From contig NZ_MAPV01000025.1 in the NCBI RefSeq assembly GCF_001700505.1, forward strand, positions 1 to 45,818: a stretch of DNA of 45,818 bases. The letters run 5' to 3'. Position numbers and translations under genes: made by a program. Below, in pieces: positions 8,547-18,528 of this stretch. Within the stretch, counting starts at the first letter, position 1, and each line of letters begins with the position of its first letter. The stretch comes from Streptomyces mutomycini. Its GTDB lineage: Bacteria > Actinomycetota > Actinomycetes > Streptomycetales > Streptomycetaceae. The notes below the pieces were generated by a model that was not told the DNA's origin, ran no database searches, and saw only the letters and a list, made by a program, of their open reading frames with translations.

Positions 8547-9602
8547 ATGCCCGGAACACGCGGTCCGCACCGCACCTCCATGCTCGTCGCGGCGCTGGGA
8601 GCGCTCGTCGTTGTCACTGCCTGCGGCACCGGCGGTGACGGCGCCGGTGACGACCAGGGCGGCGGCAGGACGATCCGTATCGGCTACCAGGCCTTTCCCA
8701 GCGGCGACTTGATCGTGAAGGAGAAGGGCCTCCTGGAGAAGGCCCTGCCGGACCACACCGTCAAGTGGATCGAATTCGACTCCGGGGCGAGCATCAACAC
8801 CGCGTTCGTCGCGGGCTCGGTCGACCTGGCCGCGATCGGCTCCAGCCCGGTGGCGCGTGGTCTGTCCGAGCCGCTGAACATCCCGTACCAGGTCACCTGG
8901 GTGCTGGATGTCGCCGGTGACAACGAGGCGTTGGTGGCCCGTGACGGCTCAGGCGTCAAGGACGTCGAGGATCTGGCCGGCCGCAAGGTGGCCACACCCT
9001 TCAGTTCCACCTCGCACTACAGCCTGCTCGCCGCGCTCGACAGGTCGGGCGTGGACGCGTCGGAGGTGGATCTGCTCGACCTCGAACCGCAGGACATCGT
9101 CGCGGCCTGGTCGCGTGGGGACATCGACGCGGCCTACGTCTGGCTGCCCACGCTCGACGAACTCGGCAAGACGGGCGAGACCCTGCTCTCCAGCCGCGAA
9201 CTGGCAGCGTCGGGCAAGCCCACGCTCGACCTGGGGGTGGCGTCCACCGCCTTCATCGAGAAGCAGCCCGAGGTCATCACCGCCTGGCGCAAGGCCCAGG
9301 CACAGGCACTGGACCTGATCCATGACGACCCGTCGGCCGCCGCCGAGGCCGTCGGCAAGCAGCTCGGGATCAACACCCAGGACGCCGCGGCCCAGTTGAA
9401 GCAGGGCATCTTCCTCAAGCCGGCCGAACAGGCCGACGACAAGTGGCTGGGCCGCCCCGGCCGGGTAGGCGGCCTGGCGCAGAACCTGCACAGTGCGGCA
9501 GAGTTCCTGGTGGGACAGAAGCAGATCCCGGCCGCACCGGAGCTCTCGGAGCTGGAGAAGGCCGTGTACGTGGAAGGACTGAGCGATGCCGTCTCCGGAT
9601 GA
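8547..9602 (+). CDS. ssuA: Sulfonate/taurine-binding lipoprotein of an ABC transporter
   Basis: This encodes a 351-aa extracytoplasmic solute-binding protein. A signal peptide of about 25 aa ends in the lipobox VTAC with Cys26, so the protein is a membrane-anchored lipoprotein. The mature part has the SsuA/TauA pattern: IRIGYQAFPSGDLIVKEKG, FDSGASINTAFVAGSVDLAAIGSSP, and PYQVTWVLDVAGDNEALVAR. The start ATG at 8547 has GAAGGA upstream; the frame is open further upstream to 8475 within the spacer after the permease, but homology begins at the signal peptide. It delivers an alkanesulfonate or taurine to the permease encoded just upstream. The choice between SsuA and TauA is uncertain. Confidence 0.88.
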   Translation: MPGTRGPHRTSMLVAALGALVVVTACGTGGDGAGDDQGGGRTIRIGYQAFPSGDLIVKEKGLLEKALPDHTVKWIEFDSGASINTAFVAGSVDLAAIGSSPVARGLSEPLNIPYQVTWVLDVAGDNEALVARDGSGVKDVEDLAGRKVATPFSSTSHYSLLAALDRSGVDASEVDLLDLEPQDIVAAWSRGDIDAAYVWLPTLDELGKTGETLLSSRELAASGKPTLDLGVASTAFIEKQPEVITAWRKAQAQALDLIHDDPSAAAEAVGKQLGINTQDAAAQLKQGIFLKPAEQADDKWLGRPGRVGGLAQNLHSAAEFLVGQKQIPAAPELSELEKAVYVEGLSDAVSG

Positions 9603-10422
9603 CCGCCGGGCTGATGCCCGGGACGGCGCCCGGGAGGCCGGTACGGCAACCGCCGTTCCCGCGGTGTCCGTGCGTGAGGTGACCCACCGCTACGGTCGCG
9701 GCGCGGACGCCGTGACAGCCCTCGGCCCGCTGTCGCTCGACGTCCCGGCCGGCGAGTTCCTGGTGCTCGTGGGCCCGTCCGGGAGCGGGAAGAGCACGCT
9801 GCTGCGGCTGATCGCCGGCTTCGAGCACGCCTCCTCCGGCGACGTCACCGTGCACGGCGGGACGCCGGAGCCGGGGCGTCAGGCGGGAGTCGTCTTCCAG
9901 CAGCCACGGCTGTTCCCCTGGTACACGGTCGGGGAGAACATCTCGCTGGCGCTGCGCTACGCGGGAGTCCCCCGGGCCGAACGCCCCGCGCGCGTCGGGG
10001 AACTGCTGGACCGGGTCGGGCTGGCCGGCACCGCACGGCGCAGGACCTGGCAGATCTCCGGGGGCCAGCAGCAGCGGGTGGCCATCGCCCGGGCCCTGGC
10101 CGGAGGCAAGGACCTGCTGCTGCTCGACGAGCCGTTCGCCGCCCTGGACGCGCTCACCCGTGAGCGGCTCCAGGAGGATCTGCGCACGGTCAGCTCCCTG
10201 ACCGGGATCACGTCCGTCTTCGTCACGCACAGCGTGGACGAGGCCGTCTTCCTCGGAACCCGCGCGGTCGTGCTGAGCGCCGGTCCGGGCACCGTAGCGC
10301 TGGACGTCCCCATCCCGCTGCCCCGGACCGGGAGCGACGACCCGGACGGACTGCGGGGCCTGCCCGAGTACGCCGCGCTGCGCGCCGAGATCGGCGCGGC
10401 GGTGCGCGACGCGGCCCGCTGA
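9586..10422 (+). CDS. ssuB: ABC transporter ATP-binding protein, sulfonate/taurine type
   Basis: This encodes a 278-aa ABC ATPase energising the sulfonate importer. Walker A is GPSGSGKST (63-71), the Q-loop is VVFQQPRLFPW, the ABC signature is ISGGQQQR (157-164), Walker B is LLLLDEP (177-183), and the H-loop is VTHSVDEAVFL. The FQQPRLFPW segment is typical of the NitT/TauT family. It starts inside the preceding lipoprotein gene (17-bp overlap) with GAAGGA upstream, so the two are translationally coupled. A strong hairpin begins two nt after its stop codon. Confidence 0.93.
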   Translation: MPSPDDRRADARDGAREAGTATAVPAVSVREVTHRYGRGADAVTALGPLSLDVPAGEFLVLVGPSGSGKSTLLRLIAGFEHASSGDVTVHGGTPEPGRQAGVVFQQPRLFPWYTVGENISLALRYAGVPRAERPARVGELLDRVGLAGTARRRTWQISGGQQQRVAIARALAGGKDLLLLDEPFAALDALTRERLQEDLRTVSSLTGITSVFVTHSVDEAVFLGTRAVVLSAGPGTVALDVPIPLPRTGSDDPDGLRGLPEYAALRAEIGAAVRDAAR

Positions 10423-10424
10423 GA

Positions 10425-10459
10425 CGGGGCCGCCCGTCCCGGACGGGCGGGCGGCCCCG
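10425..10459 (+). terminator. 15-bp intercistronic hairpin between the ABC ATPase and the dioxygenase
   Basis: Arms 10425-10439 and 10445-10459 form 15 bp with a single G-T wobble around CGGAC. It begins directly after the ssuB stop and ends 25 nt before the tauD-like start, so it may terminate part of the transcripts or protect the upstream mRNA and thus set lower dioxygenase expression. Confidence 0.7.
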
Positions 10460-10484
10460 CACACCCACGCAGACAGGAGTCCCC

Positions 10485-11420
10485 ATGTCCCTCACCGCGT
10501 CCATCGGTTCCGTCCCCGCCCTGCGCGCCTCCCGGCTGCCTCCGGACGGGCTGTACGAAGGCCCCCGCGAGCTGCGCAGGCTGGCGCCCGGGCAGCCCGA
10601 CCTGCCCTACTCACTGTTCGACGTCGTCCCGCTCGGTCCGGTCATCGGCGCCGAGATCGGCGGCGTCGGCCTGACCCGTCCGCTCACGCCCGCCTTGCGC
10701 GGGGAGCTCGACCGGGCGCTGCTGGAGTGGAAGGTGCTCTTCTTCCGTGGGCAGCACCCCAGCTCGGCCGAGCAGCGTGCCTTCGCCCGCAACTGGGGCG
10801 AGCTGGAGACCAACCCCCTGCTGGCGGCCGGGGACGATCCCGAGGTCGCGCGCTTCGACCGCTCGTCCGCGCCGAGCTTCGAGAACGTCTGGCACACCGA
10901 TGTGACGTTCCGCGAGAGGCCCGCGCTCGGTGCGGTGCTCCACCTGCGTGAGGTGCCTCCGTACGGAGGGGACACGATGTGGGCGGACATGGCAGCGGCG
11001 TACGACAACCTTCCGCCGGAGGTGAGGGCGCGTCTGGAGGGCGCGCGTGCGGTGCACGACTTCGTACCGGGTTTCGCGCGGTTCACCCCGCAGGAGCGGC
11101 TGGTCCCCTTCCAGGACCGCTTCCCGCCGGTCGAGCACCCCGTGGTGCGGACGCACCCCGCCACCGGACGCCGGATGCTCTTCGTCAACACCTCGTTCAC
11201 CACCCGGATCGTGGGCTGGGACCGGGAGGAGAGCGACCGGATGCTGCGGCTGCTGTTCCAGCAGGCGCATGTGCCCGAGTACCAGGTGCGCTTCAGCTGG
11301 CGCGCGGGGGATGTCGCGTTCTGGGACAACCGGGCGACGCAGCACTACGCGGTGAACGACTACGCCCCGCACCGCAGGGTGGCCGAGCGGGTCGCCGTCG
11401 CGGGCGACCGTCCGCACTGA
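10485..11420 (+). CDS. tauD: TauD/TfdA family 2-oxoglutarate-dependent dioxygenase
   Basis: This encodes a 311-aa Fe(II)/2-oxoglutarate dioxygenase. The facial triad is His137-x-Asp139 (WHTD) and His287 (QHYAVNDY), and the 2-oxoglutarate-binding Arg302 lies 15 residues after the distal His, as in TauD. Such enzymes release sulfite from taurine, alkanesulfonates or sulfate esters. The neighbouring importer supports a sulfur-scavenging role, but the substrate cannot be read from sequence. The ATG at 10485 has CAGGAG upstream. It is last in the operon and converges on rsmB. Confidence 0.92.
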   Translation: MSLTASIGSVPALRASRLPPDGLYEGPRELRRLAPGQPDLPYSLFDVVPLGPVIGAEIGGVGLTRPLTPALRGELDRALLEWKVLFFRGQHPSSAEQRAFARNWGELETNPLLAAGDDPEVARFDRSSAPSFENVWHTDVTFRERPALGAVLHLREVPPYGGDTMWADMAAAYDNLPPEVRARLEGARAVHDFVPGFARFTPQERLVPFQDRFPPVEHPVVRTHPATGRRMLFVNTSFTTRIVGWDREESDRMLRLLFQQAHVPEYQVRFSWRAGDVAFWDNRATQHYAVNDYAPHRRVAERVAVAGDRPH

Positions 11421-11427
11421 CGGACGG
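11408..11427 (+). terminator. Small hairpin spanning the tauD stop codon
   Basis: CCGTCCG (11408-11414) and CGGACGG (11421-11427) form a 7-bp stem whose loop contains the TGA. It is the only hairpin in the 36-bp convergent gap and is a weak terminator candidate. Confidence 0.35.
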
Positions 11428-11456
11428 CCCAGCCCCGTCGTGGCGGCGCCGCCGGG

Positions 11457-12890
11457 TCAGCCCGTGCGGCGCAGCAGGGCCAGGTACATCGCGTCCGTAC
11501 CGTGCAGATGGGGCCACAGCTGGATGTCGGGCCCGTCGCCCAGCGCAGGCACCCCGGGCAGCAGCGGACGGGCATCGACCCACTCCGCCTCGACCGGTGC
11601 GCCGCCGCGTCCCTTGAGTACGTCCTCGACGACGACCCTGGTCTCCGCGAGGTGCGGCGAGCAGGTCGCGTAACCGACGACCCCGCCGATCCGTACGGCC
11701 TTCAACGCCTCGCGCAGCAGACCGCGTTGCAGGGGGGCGAAGCTCTCCAGGTCCTCCGCGCGGCGCCGCCAGCGGGACTCCGGACGCCTGCGCAGCGCGC
11801 CGAGGCCGGAGCAGGGTACGTCCATGAGCACCCGGTCGAAGGAGCCGGGCCGCCACGGCGGCCGGGTCCCGTCGGCGGTGATCACCTGGTAAGGCCCCGG
11901 GTTGCCGGCCAGGGAGCGCTCGACGAGCCGGGCACGGTGCGGCTGCTTCTCGGCGGCGAGCAGCGCCGCGCCACGTCCGGCGGCGAGCGCGGCGAGCAGC
12001 GCGGCCTTGCCGCCCGGCCCCGCACAGCCGTCCAGCCACCGGGTGTCCTCGCCCTCCACCGGCGCGGCGGCCAGGGCGGCGGCGACGAGCTGGCTGCCCT
12101 CGTCCTGCACACCGGCGCTGCCGTCCCGCACGGCGGCCAGGGCACCGGGCTCACCGCCCTCGGCCATCCGCACGGCGTACGGCGACCAGCGGCCGGGAAG
12201 GCCGCTCTCCTCGCCGAGGGCGTCCAGCAGCTCATCGGTGGTCGAACGGCCGGGGCGGGCGACCAGCGTCACCTCGGGGCGCTCGTTGTCCGCCTCCAGC
12301 AGGTCCTCGATCCCCGCGCGTCCGCCGCCCAGGGCGTCCCAGAGCGCCGAGACGATCCAGCGGGGGTGGGAGTGGACGACGGAGAGGTGCTGCTCGGCGT
12401 CCTCCTCGTACGACGGTGCGACGCGCTCCACCCATGTGTCGAGGTCGTGCGCGGTGACCTTGCGCAGCACCGCGTTGACGAACTTCGCGCGGCCCTCGCC
12501 CAGCACCACCCGCGCCAGCTCCACGCTGGCCGAGACGGCCGCGTGGGTCGGGATGCGGGTGCCGAGCAGCTGGTGGACACCCATGTTGAGCACGTCGAGC
12601 ACCGGCGGGTCGACCTCGCGCAGCGGCCGGTCGATGCAGGCGGCGACGATCGCGTCGTAGGTGCCCTGGCGGCGCAGGGTCCCGTAGACCAGCTCGGTCG
12701 CCAGCGCCGCGTCCCTGCCGTCGAAGTCGCCCTTGGCGCGTGCCTTCTTCAGCAGTGGCGGCAGGACGAGGTTGGCGTAGGCGTCGCGCTCGTCGACGGC
12801 CCTGAGCACCTCGAAGGCGAGGAAGCGGACCGGGTCCTTCTGGGGACGGCGGTGCGGCTTGGCGGGACGGCGACGCTGCTGGTCGTTCAC
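11457..12890 (-). CDS. rsmB: 16S rRNA (cytosine-967-C5)-methyltransferase RsmB
   Basis: This encodes a 477-aa rRNA methyltransferase. An N-terminal NusB-like domain occupies about residues 20-155 (RFLAFEVLRAVDERDAYAN, KFVNAVLRKV). A Rossmann SAM-binding domain follows with motif I LDGCAGPGGK (286-295) and the two catalytic cysteines Cys360 (DVPCSG) and Cys410 (ATCSPH). It methylates C967-equivalent 16S rRNA. The GTG at 12890 has GGAG about ten nt upstream. It follows fmt on the same strand with a 79-bp gap, the usual fmt-rsmB pairing. Confidence 0.96.
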   Translation of the reverse strand: MNDQQRRRPAKPHRRPQKDPVRFLAFEVLRAVDERDAYANLVLPPLLKKARAKGDFDGRDAALATELVYGTLRRQGTYDAIVAACIDRPLREVDPPVLDVLNMGVHQLLGTRIPTHAAVSASVELARVVLGEGRAKFVNAVLRKVTAHDLDTWVERVAPSYEEDAEQHLSVVHSHPRWIVSALWDALGGGRAGIEDLLEADNERPEVTLVARPGRSTTDELLDALGEESGLPGRWSPYAVRMAEGGEPGALAAVRDGSAGVQDEGSQLVAAALAAAPVEGEDTRWLDGCAGPGGKAALLAALAAGRGAALLAAEKQPHRARLVERSLAGNPGPYQVITADGTRPPWRPGSFDRVLMDVPCSGLGALRRRPESRWRRRAEDLESFAPLQRGLLREALKAVRIGGVVGYATCSPHLAETRVVVEDVLKGRGGAPVEAEWVDARPLLPGVPALGDGPDIQLWPHLHGTDAMYLALLRRTG

Positions 12891-12969
12891 GTGAAAGGTG
12901 CTCCGCTGATGGTGAGGTGGCGAACCCCTCCAGCGTACGACGCCGGGGCCGGGCGTCCCCTCCCCGGTC

Positions 12970-13902
12970 TCAGAGGCCCAGCAGCTCCCCGTGGGCGATG
13001 CGTACGCCGCGGGCCCAGTCGGCGGCCCTCATCGGCTTCTTGCCCTGGGGCTGGACCCAGAGGAGCTCGACGGCGTGCGACCCGGTGCCCGCGTAGACGT
13101 TGTTCTTGCCCACGGACAGCTCGCCCGGGGCCAGATCGGTGCGGTCCAGGACGGGCACGGCCTGGACCAGCTTGAGGCGCTCGCCGCGGAAGAGGGTCCA
13201 CGCCCCCGGGGCGGGGGTGCAGCCGCGCACCACGCGGTCGACCCGGAGCGCGGGCGCGGACCACTGCACTTGGGCGTCCTCGACGCTGATCTTGGGCGCG
13301 AGGGTGACGCCCTCGACGGGCTGCGGGACCGCGTGCAGGGTGCCGTCCTCGATGCCGTCCATGGTCGCCGCGAGCAGTCCGGCCCCGGCGAAGGCGAGCC
13401 GGGTGAGCAGGTCGCCACTGGTGTCGGTGGGCCGGACCTCCTCGGTCAGGACGCCGTACACCGGTCCCGAATCCAGTCCCTCCTCGATCAGGAAGGTCGA
13501 CGCTCCGGTGACCTCGTCCCCGGCCATCACCGCGTGCTGCACGGGCGCGGCCCCGCGCCAGGCGGGCAGCAGCGAGAAGTGCAGGTTGACCCAGCCGCGT
13601 GCGGGAACGTCGAGCGCCACCTTGGGCAGCAGCGCGCCGTACGCGACGACGGGGCAGCAGTCCGGCGCGATCTCCCGCAGCCGCGCCAGGAAGTCCTCGT
13701 CGCGCGGCCTGACGGGCTTGAGCACCTCGATGCCCGCTTCCTCGGCGCGCTCGGCCACGGGACTGGCGACCAGCCGCCGTCCGCGCCCGGCCGGGGCGTC
13801 GGGGCGTGTCACCACGGCGGCCACCTCGTGGCGGTCGGAGGCGATCAGGGCGTCCAGAGCGGGAACGGCGACCTCGGGGGTGCCTGCGAAGACGAGCTTC
13901 AT
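12970..13902 (-). CDS. fmt: Methionyl-tRNA formyltransferase
   Basis: This encodes a 310-aa enzyme that formylates initiator Met-tRNA using 10-formyl-THF. The N-terminal domain starts [16 protein letters not shown]. The catalytic set is Asn106 and His108 in [16 protein letters not shown], with Asp144 in LDSGPVY. The C-terminal tRNA-binding OB-like domain runs from about residue 205. The ATG at 13902 is chosen by homology; the frame stays open to 14103 but that part has no conserved content. Downstream neighbour is rsmB. Confidence 0.97.
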   Translation of the reverse strand: MKLVFAGTPEVAVPALDALIASDRHEVAAVVTRPDAPAGRGRRLVASPVAERAEEAGIEVLKPVRPRDEDFLARLREIAPDCCPVVAYGALLPKVALDVPARGWVNLHFSLLPAWRGAAPVQHAVMAGDEVTGASTFLIEEGLDSGPVYGVLTEEVRPTDTSGDLLTRLAFAGAGLLAATMDGIEDGTLHAVPQPVEGVTLAPKISVEDAQVQWSAPALRVDRVVRGCTPAPGAWTLFRGERLKLVQAVPVLDRTDLAPGELSVGKNNVYAGTGSHAVELLWVQPQGKKPMRAADWARGVRIAHGELLGL

Positions 13903-14075
13903 GGGTGGCGGACTGCCTCTCGGGCCGGAACGTACGTGGCGAGCAGCACACCAGTCTAGGGGGTGCCCGCAGAGTCCCGCCCGGTGGTGACCCGGGTGGC
14001 CGGGGCCCTGCGGATCGGGGGCGCACGCAGGCCCGTGCGCCCCCACGCACGTGCGCATACGCCCCTGTTGCGTGA

Positions 14076-14690
<615 letters not shown>

Positions 14691-14703
14691 CGCCGATGGC
14701 GGG

Positions 14704-14731
14704 GGCTGTCCGACGAGCCCGTCGGACAGCC
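14704..14731. terminator. 11-bp perfect hairpin between the HTH gene and priA
   Basis: Arms 14704-14714 and 14721-14731 pair perfectly around a 6-nt loop, 14 nt after the HTH gene stop. It can serve that gene and, from the other side, priA. Confidence 0.7.
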
Positions 14732-14767
14732 GAGGATGGACAGCCGAGGACGGACAGCTGGGGACGG
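14726..14767. repeat. Three tandem 14-bp repeats
   Basis: Units at 14726-14739, 14740-14753 and 14754-14767 follow ACAGCCGAGGAYGG with two changes in the third. The first unit overlaps the 3' arm of the terminator stem, so the repeats probably arose by slippage from it. Confidence 0.7.
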
Positions 14768-14832
14768 ACGGGACTGACGGCCGCCGGGCGGCGTGGGCCT
14801 CCGGTGACACCCGGCGCCCTCCCCGGGGCACG

Positions 14833-16977
14833 TCAGCCGATGTCCGGCGGATCGATCCTGATCCGTACGGGATCTCCCGTGCCCCGGGCCGTCCGCGCGG
14901 CCTGCGCCGCCTTCAGCGCGGAGGCCAGGGCCGCTCCCCGCCCCGGCGGGACCCTGACCAGCGCCCGCTCCCAGGTCTCCCCGGACGGTGCGTCCCCCTG
15001 TCTGCGGGGCCGTCCGGGAGTGGCTCCCGGCACCGGCACCGGGCCGAGCACCTCCGCCTCGGGCGGCAGCTCCGCACCGGCGAGGAAGGCGGCCACCGCC
15101 TCCGGCGGTCCGGTCACCGAAGCCATCCGGGACACGGGCGGGAAGCCGAGCTCCGCGCGTTCCGCGAGCTCACGGCGGGCGTGGCCGACCGGGTCCCAGC
15201 GGACCAGGGCCTGCACGGGCCGCAGGGTCGGCTCGGCCATGATCACCACGATGCCCCCCTCCGGCTGCCCCCGCACCAGCGCCGCGGCGGCCGTCCAGCG
15301 CCGCAGCGCCTCCTCGCCCGCCCTCAGATCGGGCCGGCCGACCATCGCCCAGCCGTCCAGCAGCAGCGCCGCCGCGTAACCGCCTTCGGCCACGGGCTCG
15401 GCCCCGGGAGTGCTGACGACGAGCGCGGGCTGGTCCGGCACGGAGTCCAGCACATGGTCCCGGCCCGACGTCCGCACCGGCACGGCGGGAAACGCTCGCC
15501 CCAGCTCCTCCGCGGTCCGGCGGGCACCGACGATCTGGGCCCGCAGCCGCACCCCGCCGCAGGCGGCGCAGCTCCAGGCCGTCTCTGCCCTCCCGCACCA
15601 GGCGCAGTCGAGGTCCTGCTGGTCCGGTGCCTCCAGCGGCCCCGCGCAGTGCCGGCAGCGCGCGGGCTCCCGGCAGCGCTCGCAGGCCAGCCTAGGCGCG
15701 TAACCCCGGCGCGGCACCTGGACCAGCACGGGGCCGCTGCGCAGGCCGTCCCGGACGGTCTGCCAGGCGAGGCTGGGCAGGCGCGCCGAGCGGGCCGCGC
15801 CGTCCCGCGCGAGCTCCCCGTCGCCGACGGTACGCACGAGGGGCGCCGCTGTCCGCAGCTGCTCCCGGTCCGCGCGCAGGGGCAGGGCCCAGCCGCTCTC
15901 GACCAGCTGGGCTGCTTCCACCGTGCAGTTCGTCCCGCCCAGCAGGAACGCGCAGCGGCCGTGCGCGGCGCGCAGCTCCAGGACCTCCCTGACGTGCGGG
16001 AAGGGGGCGTTGTCGTCGCTGTGGCTGGAGTCCCCGTCGTCCCAGAGGGCCACCAGGCCCAGGTCGGCGACCGGGGCGAACATCGCGGCCCTGGTCCCGA
16101 CCACCGCGCGCACGGAACCGCGCCGGACGGCCAGCCACTGCCGGTAGCGCTTCTCCGGTCCTGAGTCGGCGGTCAGCAGCGCGTGGCGCCCCTCCCCCAG
16201 CACCGCGGTGAGCGCGGCGTCGACCCGCCCGGCGCTGCGCCCGTCCGGTACGACCACGAGCGCGCCCCGTCCGGAGGCCAGGGTCGCGGCCATGGCGCGG
16301 GCGATCTCCTCGGGCCAGTGCGGTCCGGGCAGCGCGGTCCACACGGCCCGGGGAGCGCCGCCCTCGGCCAGCGCCCGCAGGAATCCGGGGCCCTGGGCAT
16401 ACCGCTCCCAGGTCCCGGGCGACGGGGCGGGAGGCGGCGGCAGGGGCGCGGGTGACGGCTTGCCCTCGGCACGGCCGTTCCTCGGCGGCACGGCGAGCTG
16501 CAGCACGTCCGCGAGGCTGCCGGCGTAACGGTCGGCCACGGCCCGCGAGAGCTCGAGCAGCTCCGGGCCGAGCACCGGCTCGGGTGACACGACGTAGGCG
16601 AGGGCAGCCAGGGCTCCCTGGTAGTCCGACGACGCCCGCCGCTCGATCAGGAAGCCGTCGATCAGCCCGCCGCCCTCCCGCCTCCCGCCGCGGACCTGGC
16701 GCCCTCCGGCACCGAACCGCACCCTGACGCGGACGCCGGGCTGCGCGTCCGCGGCGAGCTCCTCGGGGACGGCGTAGTCGAAGTACTGATCGAGGTGGAG
16801 CGCGCCCTTGTTCACCAGGACGCGTGCCACCGGCAGCTCGTCGGCGAGCGCGGCGCCCCGCCAGGTCCGCGGTTTGGCGCGCGGCACCTTGGCCCGGCGC
16901 ACCGTCTCCCGGATGAGCGCAAGCTGCTCCGGCGCCCCGGACCCGGGCTCCTCGGACCGCTCGTCGTCGCTGCTCAC
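14833..16977 (-). CDS. priA: Primosomal protein N' (PriA), actinobacterial helicase-motif-deficient type
   Basis: This encodes a PriA-family protein of 714 aa. The N-terminal 3'-DNA-binding domain is present (VLVNKGALHLDQYFDYAVPE in pieces), as are the eight zinc-binding cysteines (CERC, CRHC, CAWC, CAAC) and the C-terminal region (AELGFPPVSRMASVTG). The ATPase motifs are degenerate: there is no GxGKT Walker A (GRGALVVVPDGRS stands in the region) and the DEEH position reads LWDDGD. This is the normal state for actinobacterial PriA, which probably loads the replisome at restarted forks without helicase activity. The start is uncertain; I prefer the GTG at 16977, with AGGA upstream, over the first in-frame GTG at 17007. 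Confidence 0.9.
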   Translation of the reverse strand: MSSDDERSEEPGSGAPEQLALIRETVRRAKVPRAKPRTWRGAALADELPVARVLVNKGALHLDQYFDYAVPEELAADAQPGVRVRVRFGAGGRQVRGGRREGGGLIDGFLIERRASSDYQGALAALAYVVSPEPVLGPELLELSRAVADRYAGSLADVLQLAVPPRNGRAEGKPSPAPLPPPPAPSPGTWERYAQGPGFLRALAEGGAPRAVWTALPGPHWPEEIARAMAATLASGRGALVVVPDGRSAGRVDAALTAVLGEGRHALLTADSGPEKRYRQWLAVRRGSVRAVVGTRAAMFAPVADLGLVALWDDGDSSHSDDNAPFPHVREVLELRAAHGRCAFLLGGTNCTVEAAQLVESGWALPLRADREQLRTAAPLVRTVGDGELARDGAARSARLPSLAWQTVRDGLRSGPVLVQVPRRGYAPRLACERCREPARCRHCAGPLEAPDQQDLDCAWCGRAETAWSCAACGGVRLRAQIVGARRTAEELGRAFPAVPVRTSGRDHVLDSVPDQPALVVSTPGAEPVAEGGYAAALLLDGWAMVGRPDLRAGEEALRRWTAAAALVRGQPEGGIVVIMAEPTLRPVQALVRWDPVGHARRELAERAELGFPPVSRMASVTGPPEAVAAFLAGAELPPEAEVLGPVPVPGATPGRPRRQGDAPSGETWERALVRVPPGRGAALASALKAAQAARTARGTGDPVRIRIDPPDIG

Positions 16978-17036
16978 AGCCACATTCCTACCAGACACCA
17001 CTGACACGTCCGGGCCGTGCGGAACGGGCGCACATG

Positions 17037-17074
17037 CCGGGGCCCGGACACCTCGTACGGTGTCCGGGCCCCGG
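17037..17074 (-). terminator. 16-bp perfect hairpin terminator of metK
   Basis: Arms 17037-17052 and 17059-17074 pair perfectly around TCGTAC. It begins 19 nt after the metK stop and separates metK from priA. Confidence 0.85.
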
Positions 17075-17093
17075 TGTGAGGACTGCCCGCGTG

Positions 17094-18302
17094 CTACAGC
17101 CCCGCCGCCTCGCGCAGCGCGTCCACGCGGTCGGTGCGCTCCCAGGTGAAGTCGGGGAGCTCGCGGCCGAAGTGTCCGTACGCCGCGGTCTGGGCGTAGA
17201 TCGGGCGGAGCAGGTCCAGATCGCGGATGATCGCGGCCGGGCGGAGGTCGAAGACCTCGCCGATGGCGTGCTCGATCTTCTCCGTGTCGACCGCGGCGGT
17301 GCCGAAGGTCTCGACGAACAGGCCCACCGGCTCGGCCTTGCCGATCGCGTAGGCGACCTGGACCTCGCAGCGGGCGGCGAGCCCCGCCGCGACGACGTTC
17401 TTCGCGACCCAGCGCATCGCGTAGGCCGCCGAGCGGTCGACCTTCGACGGGTCCTTGCCGGAGAACGCGCCGCCACCGTGGCGGGCCATGCCGCCGTAGG
17501 TGTCGATGATGATCTTGCGGCCGGTGAGGCCGGCGTCGCCCATCGGGCCGCCGATCTCGAAGCGGCCGGTCGGGTTCACCAGCAGACGGTAGCCCTCGGT
17601 GTCCAGCTTGATGCCGTCCTCGATGAGTTGGTTCAGGACGTGCTCGACGACGAACTCACGGATGTCGGGCGCGAGCAGCGAGTCCAGGTCGATGTCGGAG
17701 GCGTGCTGCGAGGAGACGACGACCGTGTCGAGGCGGACGGCCTTGTCGCCGTCGTACTCGATGGTGACCTGGGTCTTACCGTCCGGGCGCAGGTACGGGA
17801 TGGTCCCGTTCTTGCGGACGTCGGACAGCCGGCGGGAGAGCCGGTGCGCCAGGTAGATCGGCAGAGGCATCAGCTCGGGCGTCTCGTCGCAGGCGTAGCC
17901 GAACATCAGCCCCTGGTCGCCCGCGCCCTGCTTGTCGAGCTCGTCCTCATCGCCCTCGACCCGCTTCTCGTACGCGGTGTCGACACCCTGGGCGATGTCC
18001 GGGGACTGCGCCCCGATGGACACCGAGACGCCGCAGGAGGCTCCGTCGAAGCCCTTCTTGGAGGAGTCGTAGCCGATCTCCAGCACCTTGTTGCGCACGA
18101 GGTTCGGGATGTCGGCGTAGGCCTTGGTCGTGACCTCACCCGCGACATGCACCAGACCAGTGGTGATCAAGGTCTCTACGGCGACGCGCGAGGAGGGGTC
18201 CTCACGCAGGAGCGCGTCGAGAATCGTGTCGCTGATCTGGTCAGCGATCTTGTCGGGGTGGCCCTCGGTAACGGACTCCGAGGTGAAGAGACGGCGGGAC
18301 AC
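17094..18302 (-). CDS. metK: S-adenosylmethionine synthetase
   Basis: This encodes a 402-aa methionine adenosyltransferase that makes SAM from methionine and ATP. The family hallmarks are all present: [11 protein letters not shown] at 12-22, the flexible-loop region ending in [12 protein letters not shown], the [19 protein letters not shown] phosphate-binding motif, and the C-terminal [18 protein letters not shown]. The start is a GTG at 18302 preceded by GGGAGC. The 226-bp region upstream to coaBC holds no gene. I found no SAM riboswitch in it, only a possible TAAACT -10-like hexamer. Confidence 0.98.
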   Translation of the reverse strand: MSRRLFTSESVTEGHPDKIADQISDTILDALLREDPSSRVAVETLITTGLVHVAGEVTTKAYADIPNLVRNKVLEIGYDSSKKGFDGASCGVSVSIGAQSPDIAQGVDTAYEKRVEGDEDELDKQGAGDQGLMFGYACDETPELMPLPIYLAHRLSRRLSDVRKNGTIPYLRPDGKTQVTIEYDGDKAVRLDTVVVSSQHASDIDLDSLLAPDIREFVVEHVLNQLIEDGIKLDTEGYRLLVNPTGRFEIGGPMGDAGLTGRKIIIDTYGGMARHGGGAFSGKDPSKVDRSAAYAMRWVAKNVVAAGLAARCEVQVAYAIGKAEPVGLFVETFGTAAVDTEKIEHAIGEVFDLRPAAIIRDLDLLRPIYAQTAAYGHFGRELPDFTWERTDRVDALREAAGL

Positions 18303-18528
18303 ATCGCTCCCTGGGGTTGCAGCGGCTGCTGGCTGATCATTTATGGAACTCCGGGAGCTGCGCCCGGCACATTCCGTCGACCAGTTTATCGGTCGCTTCC
18401 GGTGAATGGGTCACGTGTCTCGCTCCTTGGGAGGTCTGTGACCTGCGGCACTGTTGACGGCAGTACGACAATCCCCCCTTTTACGGATGCGAGACATGGC
18501 CCCCTCGTCGGAGCGGCGCCTGTGCAAT

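Noticed and set aside
14833..16977. priA as a decayed pseudogene because Walker A is missing
   Set aside because: The frame is intact with all eight zinc cysteines; loss of helicase motifs is normal for actinobacterial PriA.
18303..18528. Possible SAM riboswitch upstream of metK
   Set aside because: I could not find the conserved SAM-I/SAM-II/SAM-IV core by eye; only weak promoter-like hexamers are visible. A covariance-model search would settle it.
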